Positions 7,606 to 14,009 of a stretch of 17,415 nucleotides of DNA are shown here, one piece after another. A program made the position numbers and the translations under genes. Below the pieces are notes generated by a model, which saw only the letters and a program-made list of their open reading frames with translations, did not search any database and was not told the DNA's origin. This stretch comes from an uncultured Collinsella sp. (lineage in GTDB: Bacteria; Actinomycetota; Coriobacteriia; Coriobacteriales; Coriobacteriaceae): positions 1-17,415 of the forward strand of contig UROJ01000006.1 of assembly GCA_900549335.1 (NCBI GenBank), in the 5' to 3' direction. Position 1 is the first letter of the stretch; every line of letters begins with the position of its first letter.

Positions 7606-7796
7606 TCAAGACTCGTGAACTGAATTATTGACCTCTCGCCCAGAATGAGTGGGGCAAATATTCCTATTAGAGGTCAAATCGAAGCCCAATAGGGCCTTTT
7701 CGCCCCGTCATTTCGACCGATCGCTTTCTTTTGAATATTGTCGTAAGCTGGTATCACTTATCTTAATGAATGCATACTGTTTGCGAGGTACCCGCC

Positions 7797-8444
7797 GTGA
7801 AACGCTCCACCTATATCGGCCTGCTCGTCTTAGCGTTTGCGATTACCGCAGTCGGCGTAGGAATTATCTATCTCGCATTTCTCCCTGCCTCGGCAACGCA
7901 GGCGGCGGTTGAAACCGTAAGCTACCCCATCGAAATCCTCACCGATATCGTCAAACCCGATTCGATCACCGTCGATTTCGACGGTACGCCCGCAGCGCTT
8001 GGGGTCAGTAACTATCCCCGAATCGAACTTGGAGCCACGCGCTATACCCAAGATGAGCAGCTTATCGGTAAGGCAACCAGTTTACTCAAAGGCAAGACGT
8101 TTAAGCGGTGGTACGGCGCCGCAACATATCGAGCCAAGAACGGCCAAATGGTTGGCGGGTATCATTCGACCCTTGAGCTCGATGCGGCAAACGGGAGCAA
8201 ATTGTGCAACGTCTCATACGACCCCGGCTGCGTGGACAATGAAGGACCGGGGGTCTATATCTCGGATGGCGACGTAATCTACGTCATGGAGGGCGACCAG
8301 ACGGCAGTCGTCGATTTTATGGATCGGTGTACCGAGGATGCCTACGAACAAACCTGCGAGCCCGATCCGCAGACAGCGCGCAACAGTGGCTCGGCACGCA
8401 CTTGGCTATTTGACGATGAAATAACCTGGACCCCATCGAAATAA
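7797..8444 (+). CDS. Membrane-anchored hypothetical protein, paralogue B
   Basis: A 215-residue protein, about 64% identical to the product of 5682-6353 with no gap. It has the same N-terminal hydrophobic anchor (about residues 7-29) and the same core motifs (KRWYG, YRAK, MVGG-x-HS, SYDPG, DNEGPG, YVMEGDQT, SGSARTWLF). Cys137, Cys178 and Cys187 are shared; Cys145 is its own. The GTG at 7797 is chosen because GAGG lies eight bases before it and the alignment with the paralogue begins exactly here; an ATG nine codons upstream is less likely. Compared with paralogue A it lacks a short Ser/Gly-rich C-terminal extension. The two copies are inverted around the unrelated gene at 6588-7256. Conservation concentrated in the exported half suggests it is under selection, but no function can be assigned. 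Confidence 0.85.
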   Translation: MKRSTYIGLLVLAFAITAVGVGIIYLAFLPASATQAAVETVSYPIEILTDIVKPDSITVDFDGTPAALGVSNYPRIELGATRYTQDEQLIGKATSLLKGKTFKRWYGAATYRAKNGQMVGGYHSTLELDAANGSKLCNVSYDPGCVDNEGPGVYISDGDVIYVMEGDQTAVVDFMDRCTEDAYEQTCEPDPQTARNSGSARTWLFDDEITWTPSK

Positions 8445-8454
8445 GGACCCGCCG

Positions 8455-8474
8455 GGCAGGCACCTTTGTGGTGG
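8455..8474. repeat. Partial family 1 palindrome (copy d)
   Basis: Only the right half of the 33-bp repeat is present (GGCACCTTTGTGGTGG), eleven bases beyond the stop of paralogue B. It may be a copy broken by later insertion of the repeats at 8497-8635. Confidence 0.6.
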
Positions 8475-8496
8475 TTTCGGCTCCGATGTTCCACTG

Positions 8497-8551
8497 TCTC
8501 GATCTGTAACATCTAGCGGCCCTTTTCGATCCTAGATGTTACAGATTGAGA
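8497..8551. repeat. Palindromic repeat, family 2 (first pair)
   Basis: TCTCGATCTGTAACATCTAG (8497-8516) is inverted at 8532-8551 with a single mismatch, around a 15-base spacer. Confidence 0.75.
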
Positions 8552-8572
8552 TGAAATGATCGGCGGCGATCG

Positions 8573-8635
8573 TTTGTCTCAATCTGTAACAACCGCTCGT
8601 CAAATAGGGGCCCAGATGTTACAGGTCGAGACAAA
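8573..8635. repeat. Palindromic repeat, family 2 (second pair)
   Basis: TTTGTCTCAATCTGTAAC (8573-8590) is inverted at 8618-8635 with two mismatches. It carries the same TCTC-R-ATCTGTAAC core as the pair at 8497-8551, so four related units lie in alternating orientation within 140 bp. Confidence 0.75.
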
Positions 8636-8640
8636 CGGAA

Positions 8641-8760
8641 CCACCGCAAAGGCGCCTACCCCTTCATGGTGGTTTTCGACAAAAGAAGCCGCCCCGATAA
8701 CAGAGGCGGCATCAAGCAAGTCTATTTATTAGCGTCCCTCAAGACCCAACGAGAACGCAG
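8641..8760. repeat. 122-bp direct repeat, copy R2, including a degenerate family 1 palindrome (copy e, 8641-8672)
   Basis: Near-identical to R1 (7311-7432). Its palindrome is partly decayed (CCACCGCAAAGG versus CCTTCATGGTGG). The reading-frame tail on the minus strand again ends AFSLGLEGR-stop, and the difference between the two copies (TTT versus TTC) is silent in that frame, which points to a shared coding origin. Confidence 0.75.
8681..8710 (-). terminator. Rho-independent terminator downstream of the hydratase gene
   Basis: On the minus strand GCCGCC (8710-8705) pairs with GGCGGC (8693-8688) and is followed by TTCTTTT. It is part of R2 and is the first good terminator after the hydratase stop at 8857, so it probably now ends that transcript. 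Confidence 0.65.
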
Positions 8761-8767
8761 AAATGTA

Positions 8768-8841
8768 GCCCGGGGCTTACCCTTTCCCGAACGCGACCCT
8801 CGCGAAGCGCGTGAGCGGGCGGGAAAGGGTAAGCCCCGGGC
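8768..8841. repeat. 74-bp hairpin with perfect 22-bp arms
   Basis: The arms 8768-8789 and 8820-8841 (starting GCCCGGGGCTTACCC) are perfectly complementary; the 30-base loop contains a second stem, ACGCG 8791-8795 with CGCGT 8808-8812. It lies 15 bases after the hydratase stop and has no U-run, so it is more like a repeat element or 3'-end stabiliser than a standard terminator. Confidence 0.7.
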
Positions 8842-8856
8842 GGACAATTAAGTGCG

Positions 8857-11157
8857 TTACTCGGCAGCGGCCTTGAACTTGTTGTAGTTGATCAGGCAGC
8901 CGGCCTTGACGATGGCACGCTCCTCTGCCGTCATATCGGCAATGTAGAGCTCAATCTGCTCGACCGCACCGTCGGCGCGCACCACGTAGGCGGCGATGTC
9001 CTTTAGGTCACCGTCGAGCGCGGCACGGATACCCGGCACAAAGACATAGTCGCCCACCTCAAAGCTGGGCTCGGCCTCCATCTGGAAGGGCACCATACCC
9101 CAGTTCATCACGTTGGAGCGATAGCGCTTGGTGGCGTACTCGTGGACGATGTTGGCCAGACCGCCGATCACGCGCTGACAGCTCGCGGCCTGCTCGCGGG
9201 CGGAACCGTCACCGGGCTTCTTGGCATAGAGCATGGAGCCGTACTCAGTCGCCTTGGCATCGGCCGCGACACCCGCGCCGACCAGCGCCTCAAACACGCC
9301 CGCAAGCTCGGCATCGAGTGCCGCCAGATCGCCTGCTGCCTCGCCGGCAACGCGGCGCTTCTCCACGGCGTCGACCTCCTTGGAGCGACCCACGTAGGCC
9401 GGATCGCGACGGCTGAGCGTAAACTCGGCCAGGCCCAGCGGGTTGGAGCGGAAGGAGCTCGTCTCGCCCGAAGGAATGAGCTCGTCGGTCGTGGTGACCG
9501 GATCCATGATCTTGGAGCACACCTTGAGCAGGATATCGTCGCCGAGCGGCTCCATCGCGGGCCACGGCTTGATGTTGGGACCCTCGACCAGCTCGTCGGC
9601 AGGCTCCGCCTTGCCAAAGCCCCAGTACACGCGCTTTTTGTACGGCGCGTCGTCAAAGGTGTACTCGCAGGCCTCGTCCCAAGTCTCCTCGGGCAGGTCG
9701 GTCGCCGGCGTCAGGACGCCGCCGTTGGCAGCCGTCGCCGCAATGGAGCGGGCGTCCATCAGGGCCACGGCGCTCAGCTGGCCATTGCCCGGCTTGGAAC
9801 CCTCGCGGTTGGGGAAGTTGCGCGTAGTGTGGCGGATCGAAAGGCCGTTGTTGGCGGGCGTGTCGCCGGCGCCGAAGCACGGGCCGCAGAACGCCGTGCG
9901 CACGATCGCGCCGGCCTCCATGAGGTCGTAGATGTAGCCGCGGCGTGTAAGCTCGAGTGCCACGGGCTGGCTCGTGGGATAGACCGACAGCGAGAACTCG
10001 CCGCAGCCGGTGTTGGCGCCCTTGAGCACGCGGGCAGCCTGGACCACGGAGTCGTAGTTGCCGCCCGAGCAGCCGGCGATAACGCCCTGCTGCACGTGCA
10101 GCTTGCCGTCGACGATCTTGTCGAGCAGGCTAAAGTGCGTCTTGCCCTCGCCGATCTTGGCAGCCTCGAGCTCCACCTCGTGCAGGATGTCCTCGAGGTT
10201 CTCGTTGAGCTCGTCGATCTCAAAGCCATTGGAAGGATGGAACGGCAGCGCGATCATGGGCTTGATGCTCGACAGGTCGACCTCGACGCAACCGTCGTAG
10301 TAGGCAACATCGGCGGGTTTGAGCTCGCGGTAGTCGTCGCCGCGGCCGTGCATGGCCAAAAACGCGCGCGTGTCCTCGTCGGTGGCCCAGATGCTCGACA
10401 GGCAGGTGGTCTCGGTGGTCATGACGTCGACGCCGTTGCGGTAGTCGGTCGTCATGCTCGCGATGCCCGGGCCCACAAACTCCATGACCTTGTTCTTAAC
10501 GTAGCCCTTGGCAAAGACCGCCTTGATGATGGCGAGCGCCACATCGTGCGGGCCGACGCCGGAACGCGGGGCACCCGTGAGGTAGATGGCCACGACGCCG
10601 GGATAGGCGACATCGTAGGTGTCGCACAGCAGCTGCTTTGCCAGCTCGCCGCCGCCCTCGCCAACGGCCATGGTGCCCAGAGCGCCGTAGCGGGTGTGCG
10701 AGTCGGAACCCAGAATCATCTTGCCGCAACCGGCGAAGTTCTCACGCATAAAGGAGTGGATGACGGCGATGTGCGGCGGAACGAAGATGCCGCCGTACTT
10801 CTTAGCAGCGGAAAGGCCAAAGACGTGGTCGTCCTCGTTGATGGTGCCGCCCACGGCGCACAGCGAGTTATGGCAGTTGGTGAGCACGTAGGGCAGCGGG
10901 AACTGCTCCATGCCCGAGGCACGCGCCGTTTGGATGATGCCGACAAAGGTGATGTCGTGGCTCGCCATGGCGTCGAAGCGGATCTTGAGCGCCTCGGGAT
11001 CTCCGGACGTATTGTGTGCCTGGAGGATCGAATACGCGATGGTGCCACGCTTGGCATCCTCGGGCGTCTGCGTAATACCGCGCTCGGCAGCCTCGGCCGC
11101 AGGCACAACCTCGCTGCCGCCGCGCAGGTAGATGCCGTCCTCGTACAGCTTGACCAT
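8857..11157 (-). CDS. Aconitase-superfamily hydratase (YbhJ-like)
   Basis: A 766-residue protein of the aconitase superfamily, whose members isomerise or hydrate small di- and tricarboxylic acids at a [4Fe-4S] cluster. Visible signatures are GSDSHT (150-155), a cysteine in GCSGGN (Cys363), CGPC (Cys424 and Cys427) and a [11 protein letters not shown] loop (444-454). The spacing of the three cysteines (61 and 3) is close to that of mitochondrial aconitase (63 and 3), so a cluster is expected. The C-terminal part (about 590-766), with [12 protein letters not shown], matches the swivel domain. The GCSGGN loop replaces the usual GSCTN, so it is not a standard AcnA or AcnB; I recall E. coli YbhJ as a comparable divergent homologue. 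The substrate is unknown. The start at 11157 is chosen because GGGAG lies five bases before it; an ATG 45 bases upstream lacks such a site. It forms a single-gene minus-strand unit. Confidence 0.88.
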   Translation of the reverse strand: MVKLYEDGIYLRGGSEVVPAAEAAERGITQTPEDAKRGTIAYSILQAHNTSGDPEALKIRFDAMASHDITFVGIIQTARASGMEQFPLPYVLTNCHNSLCAVGGTINEDDHVFGLSAAKKYGGIFVPPHIAVIHSFMRENFAGCGKMILGSDSHTRYGALGTMAVGEGGGELAKQLLCDTYDVAYPGVVAIYLTGAPRSGVGPHDVALAIIKAVFAKGYVKNKVMEFVGPGIASMTTDYRNGVDVMTTETTCLSSIWATDEDTRAFLAMHGRGDDYRELKPADVAYYDGCVEVDLSSIKPMIALPFHPSNGFEIDELNENLEDILHEVELEAAKIGEGKTHFSLLDKIVDGKLHVQQGVIAGCSGGNYDSVVQAARVLKGANTGCGEFSLSVYPTSQPVALELTRRGYIYDLMEAGAIVRTAFCGPCFGAGDTPANNGLSIRHTTRNFPNREGSKPGNGQLSAVALMDARSIAATAANGGVLTPATDLPEETWDEACEYTFDDAPYKKRVYWGFGKAEPADELVEGPNIKPWPAMEPLGDDILLKVCSKIMDPVTTTDELIPSGETSSFRSNPLGLAEFTLSRRDPAYVGRSKEVDAVEKRRVAGEAAGDLAALDAELAGVFEALVGAGVAADAKATEYGSMLYAKKPGDGSAREQAASCQRVIGGLANIVHEYATKRYRSNVMNWGMVPFQMEAEPSFEVGDYVFVPGIRAALDGDLKDIAAYVVRADGAVEQIELYIADMTAEERAIVKAGCLINYNKFKAAAE

Positions 11158-11172
11158 ACTGTCTCCCACTCT

Positions 11173-11189
11173 GCCCGAAAGGCTCGGGC
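11173..11189 (-). promoter_or_regulatory. Small leader hairpin before the hydratase ribosome site
   Basis: GCCCGA (11173-11178) pairs with TCGGGC (11184-11189), directly upstream of the ribosome site of the hydratase gene. It is short and may affect translation or be incidental. Confidence 0.35.
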
Positions 11190-11257
11190 GCATAGCATAC
11201 ATTCATTCAATATCGTGCCATAGAACAGTTGCGAGTGGGTTGCGAATCTGCACGTTC

Positions 11258-11275
11258 ACTTTATCTCGGTAAAGT
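11258..11275. promoter_or_regulatory. Operator-like palindrome upstream of the hydratase gene
   Basis: ACTTTA and TAAAGT are separated by six bases, about 100 bp before the start at 11157. The site is AT-rich in GC-rich surroundings. No convincing promoter pair was found next to it, and the binding factor is unknown. Confidence 0.35.
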
Positions 11276-11307
11276 AAAGGACGAGCCCCTTGCATCACTC
11301 TCCTAAC

Positions 11308-11412
11308 AAGGAGTGTCCCAAAGTGCCGGCACAAAAGGAACGTCCCCAAGTGCCAAATGCCGCAAGAATGTCCCCTTTGACTAGTCATTTAAGAACGTCC
11401 CCAATGACTACC
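11308..11412. repeat. Cluster of GGGAC-type repeat fragments
   Basis: Several short related pieces lie in tandem: AGTGTCCCAAAGTGCCGGCAC, GGAACGTCCCCAAGTGCC, AATGTCCCCTTTGACTAGTC and AGAACGTCCCCAATGACTA, with internal palindromes such as GTGCCGGCAC and TAGTCATT/AATGACTA. They look like remnants of short palindromic repeats related in style to the GGGGACAGG cores of family 1. No gene is visible in 11158-11601. Confidence 0.5.
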
Positions 11413-11462
11413 CTGCCGTATCCGGAGCAAGGCAACGCCGCAGGTAGAGGACGGACAGCGAG

Positions 11463-11560
11463 CGACGTCCAGAGCGAACAAGTTGGCATGAAAAAGGCAA
11501 GGCATAGACCTTCTGGTCATGCCTTGCCTTTTGAATGACAAATTGTCGCTCTGGACGTCG
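11463..11560. repeat. Nested 98-bp inverted repeat enclosing the hspR-operon terminator
   Basis: Outer arms CGACGTCCAGAGCGA (11463-11477) and its exact complement (11546-11560) enclose the inner terminator hairpin at 11492-11532. The symmetric nesting is unusual for a plain terminator and may mark an inserted unit. Confidence 0.6.
11491..11533 (-). terminator. Rho-independent terminator of the dnaK-grpE-dnaJ-hspR operon
   Basis: AAAAGGCAAGGCAT (11492-11505) pairs with ATGCCTTGCCTTTT (11519-11532), extended by GACC/GGTC, and gives a U-run on both strands. On the minus strand it lies about 70 bases after the hspR stop. A second perfect 12-bp hairpin without a U-run (11575-11586 with 11591-11602) begins at the hspR stop codon itself. 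Confidence 0.85.
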
Positions 11561-11601
11561 AGCAGCGTCGGCCCGTTACGCGGTTTGGTAAAACCGCGTA
11601 A

Positions 11602-12018
11602 CTACAAATCCCCGCCGGCGCCCAGCAGCTTGCGCATGACTTGCTCGGGGTTAACTGAGCCGTCGCGCGGGGCCAGGGCGGTGATCTTCTTTTGCATCTT
11701 GTACTCGTGCAGCTCGTCCTCGAGCTGGCGTACGCGGGCGCGGAGCTTCTCGTTCTCGCGTTCGCGCTCCTCGGCACGCTCCTTCATATCGAGGATGCGC
11801 ACCACGCCGGCGAGGTTGATGCCCTCGTCGGTCAGTTGGTTGATGAGCTCCAGGCGCTCGATATCGGCACGCGAATACAGACGCGTGTTGCCGCCCGAGC
11901 GCTGGGGATTCACCAAGCCTTTGGACTCGTAGACGCGCAGAGTCTGCGGGTGCATGCCGGTCAGCTCGGCCGCCACGCTGATCATGTACAGCGGTTTGTT
12001 CCTATTGTCCTCGGCCAT
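11602..12018 (-). CDS. hspR: Heat-shock repressor HspR (MerR family)
   Basis: A 138-residue MerR-type regulator. The winged helix-turn-helix is at the N-terminus (about residues 8-75), with the typical TGMHPQTLRVYESKGLV helix pair at 20-36 and the wing GGNTRLYS at 42-49. A coiled-coil dimerisation helix follows (about 78-110), then a short tail with no metal-binding cysteines. In Streptomyces and Mycobacterium HspR represses the dnaK operon and clpB, with DnaK itself acting as co-repressor. Its position as last gene of dnaK-grpE-dnaJ-hspR is the classic arrangement and supports autoregulation: more free DnaK means tighter repression. It starts 72 bases after dnaJ, at the ATG at 12018, behind a GGGG/AGG-rich leader. 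No separate promoter was identified. The presumed targets here carry the 27-bp element at 5588-5614 and 16012-16038. Confidence 0.93.
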   Translation of the reverse strand: MAEDNRNKPLYMISVAAELTGMHPQTLRVYESKGLVNPQRSGGNTRLYSRADIERLELINQLTDEGINLAGVVRILDMKERAEERERENEKLRARVRQLEDELHEYKMQKKITALAPRDGSVNPEQVMRKLLGAGGDL

Positions 12019-12090
12019 GCTACCTGACCCCTTTCCGTCTCGTTATCGTCCATCATAAGCCCGTGGGCGCGGGCGTGCGCCGCGACCGCC

Positions 12091-13056
12091 CTAGTACGTC
12101 GCCTTGTAACGGTTGACCTTCTCGCGATAGTCGCGTGTGTCGGTCTCGCGCAGCTTGGTCATGGCATCGCGCTCGTCATCGGATAGGTTCGTGGGGACCT
12201 GCACCTTGATCTCGACGAGCAGCGCGCCTGTGCGGCCACGGTGCTTAACGTCGGGCGCCCCCATTTCCTTAAAGCGGAACTTCTTGCCCGTCTGGGTACC
12301 CGCGGGCACCTTCAGACGAACCGTCGCACCGCCGGGCGTCGGCACGTCCACCGTGCAGCCGAGCGCCGCCTCGTAGACCGAGACCGGTACCTCCATGGTC
12401 ACGTCGGCACCTTTGCGCTTAAACAGCGGGTGCTCCTCCACATGCGTGGTCACGACCAGGTCGCCGCGCTCGCCACCCGCAACGCCATACTCGCCGCGAC
12501 GCTTGTAGCGCAGCTTGCCGCCGTCGACCGCACCCGCAGGCACCGAGACCGTAATGGTCTGCTGCTCACCTGTCGAGGGAATGCGATAGGTGACCTTGTG
12601 CGTCACACCGCGAAACGCGTCCTCGGCCGTCACATCGACGGTCAGCGACAGGTCGCCGCCCTTGCGAGCACGGCTGCGGCCAGCGCCGGCACCGGCAGCG
12701 CCCGCAGCCCCGGCAAAGCCCGAGCCCCAATCGCTGCCCCAGGCGCCGTTGCCGCTAAAGATGCTGTCGAAGATGTCGCCCCAGCCGCTGGCACCCGCGC
12801 CGGCACCGTAGCCGCCGCCATACGCGCCGCCCGCGCCCGGCATACCGCCAAACATGAGCATCTGGTCGTACTCTTTGCGCTTCTTCTCGTCCGAAAGCGT
12901 CTCATAGGCCTCGCTGATCTCCTTAAACTTGGCCTCGTCGCCGCCGGCATCGGGGTGATATTTTTGCGCGAGCTTGCGAAACGCGCTCTTGATCTCTTTG
13001 TCGGAGGCGCTCTTGGATACGCCCAGGATGTCATAGAAGGTTTTGCCTGCAGCCAT
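12091..13056 (-). CDS. dnaJ: DnaJ-type co-chaperone lacking the zinc finger
   Basis: A 321-residue Hsp40 that delivers substrates to DnaK and stimulates its ATPase. The J domain covers about residues 6-72, with the HPD signature at 34-36. A Gly/Ala-rich linker (about 75-135) follows, with motifs GGYGAG and WGDIFDSIF, then the two beta-sandwich substrate-binding domains. The four CxxCxGxG zinc motifs of classical DnaJ are absent, so it is a class B, CbpA/DnaJ2-like protein even though it stands in the operon position of dnaJ1. The ATG at 13056 is chosen over one eleven codons upstream because AGGAGAGGAG lies just before it. A strong GC hairpin precedes the gene in the grpE-dnaJ spacer, so its expression may be partly uncoupled from dnaK-grpE. 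Confidence 0.93.
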   Translation of the reverse strand: MAAGKTFYDILGVSKSASDKEIKSAFRKLAQKYHPDAGGDEAKFKEISEAYETLSDEKKRKEYDQMLMFGGMPGAGGAYGGGYGAGAGASGWGDIFDSIFSGNGAWGSDWGSGFAGAAGAAGAGAGRSRARKGGDLSLTVDVTAEDAFRGVTHKVTYRIPSTGEQQTITVSVPAGAVDGGKLRYKRRGEYGVAGGERGDLVVTTHVEEHPLFKRKGADVTMEVPVSVYEAALGCTVDVPTPGGATVRLKVPAGTQTGKKFRFKEMGAPDVKHRGRTGALLVEIKVQVPTNLSDDERDAMTKLRETDTRDYREKVNRYKATY

Positions 13057-13129
13057 CGTAGCTCCTCTCCTGTTACGTCCGCCGCCCATGCAGACGACGG
13101 TTCATGCTTTCATATGGCACTAGGCCAGA

Positions 13130-13159
13130 AAGGGCCCCGGGTGTTGCCCCGGGGCCCTT
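13130..13159 (-). terminator. Intercistronic hairpin between grpE and dnaJ
   Basis: A perfect 12-bp GC stem (13130-13141 with 13148-13159, core GGGCCCCGGG) starts five bases after the grpE stop. On the minus strand it is followed only by TTTCT, so it may be a leaky terminator or a stability element that lowers dnaJ-hspR relative to dnaK-grpE. Confidence 0.55.
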
Positions 13160-13164
13160 CTCAA

Positions 13165-14007
13165 TTACTCCTCGGTGCTCTCGGCCGTATCGGCCGTAGC
13201 ATCCTCGGGCGCCGCTTCGGGCTCCGGTGCGGGGCGCTTCTCGCCACCGTAGGTCACCGTCACCATCGCGGAACGCAGGATGCGATCCGCCATGCGGTAG
13301 CCCTTCTGGTACACATCGTTGACGGTCTCGTCGTACTGCGACGCGTCCTCGACGCGACCCACGGCCTGGTGCTCGAGCGGATCGAACGCCTCGCCCTTGG
13401 GGTCGATTGGCTCAACGCCCTCGTGCGCGAACACGTCGAGCAGCTTGGCATGTACCGCGTCAACGCCATCGACGAACTGCTTAAAGTCGTCGGAAAGCTC
13501 TTGACTGCGGGCATGGTCAATCGCGCGCTCGATATCGTCGATCACCGGCAACAGCGCGGTGACAAGCTTCTCGGTCGCGCGCTCGCGCTCGGCGATACGC
13601 TCATTGGCGGTGCGGCGACGGAAGTTCTCCCAGTCGGCCTGCAGACGGGCGGTGCGCTCGGTGGCGTCCTTTGCCTTGTCCTCTGCGGCCTTCTGAGCCT
13701 CTGCCGCAGCATCGAGCTCGCTGCGCACGTCGGCGAGCTCCTTTTGGGCCTGCTCGAACTTGAGCTTAAAGTCGTTGTCGGCGGCTTCCTCACCGGCGCG
13801 GATAGCAGCTTCCACCATCTCGTCCTCGGTCATCGTCGCCTCCTTGTTGGAATCCTCTACCTGGTTCTCGGCAGCCTCGGCGGCCGCGGCCTCGTTGGCC
13901 TCGGTATCGTCGACGGCCTCTACGGGAATCTTCACGTCCTTCTCCTCAGAGTCAACAGGGGCGGCGCCAGCGGCAGCCGCCTCCGTGCGAGCTTTACGGG
14001 CGGACAT
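13165..14007 (-). CDS. grpE: Nucleotide exchange factor GrpE
   Basis: A 280-residue GrpE, which dimerises and releases ADP from DnaK. It is longer than the E. coli protein (about 197) because of a disordered, Ala/Glu/Asp-rich N-terminal extension of roughly 80 residues and an acidic Pro/Glu/Ala-rich C-terminal tail of about 25. The conserved part starts near residue 80 with the long coiled-coil helix (about 80-135), followed by QADWENFRRRT, the central LLPVIDDIERAI helix region, and the C-terminal beta domain with GVEPIDPKGEAFDPLEHQAV and the VYQKGYRMADRILRSAMVTV end. The start at 14007 is only two bases after the dnaK stop, so translation is probably coupled; a GAGG-containing site lies within the last codons of dnaK. 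All key GrpE blocks are present. Confidence 0.96.
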   Translation of the reverse strand: MSARKARTEAAAAGAAPVDSEEKDVKIPVEAVDDTEANEAAAAEAAENQVEDSNKEATMTEDEMVEAAIRAGEEAADNDFKLKFEQAQKELADVRSELDAAAEAQKAAEDKAKDATERTARLQADWENFRRRTANERIAERERATEKLVTALLPVIDDIERAIDHARSQELSDDFKQFVDGVDAVHAKLLDVFAHEGVEPIDPKGEAFDPLEHQAVGRVEDASQYDETVNDVYQKGYRMADRILRSAMVTVTYGGEKRPAPEPEAAPEDATADTAESTEE

Positions 14008-14009
14008 GA

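Noticed and set aside
7649..7912. 87-codon plus-strand frame overlapping paralogue B
   Set aside because: It runs out of frame into the start of a conserved gene and has no ribosome site.
5640..8672. CRISPR array from the repeated palindromes
   Set aside because: Copies are irregularly spaced, in both orientations, separated by genes, and no cas gene is present.
8666..8851. 61-codon plus-strand frame
   Set aside because: It lies wholly on the R2 repeat and the 22-bp palindrome, so it is explained by repeats.
9142..11223. 693-codon plus-strand open frame opposite the hydratase
   Set aside because: Mirror of a conserved aconitase-fold gene; no recognisable domain and no ribosome site.
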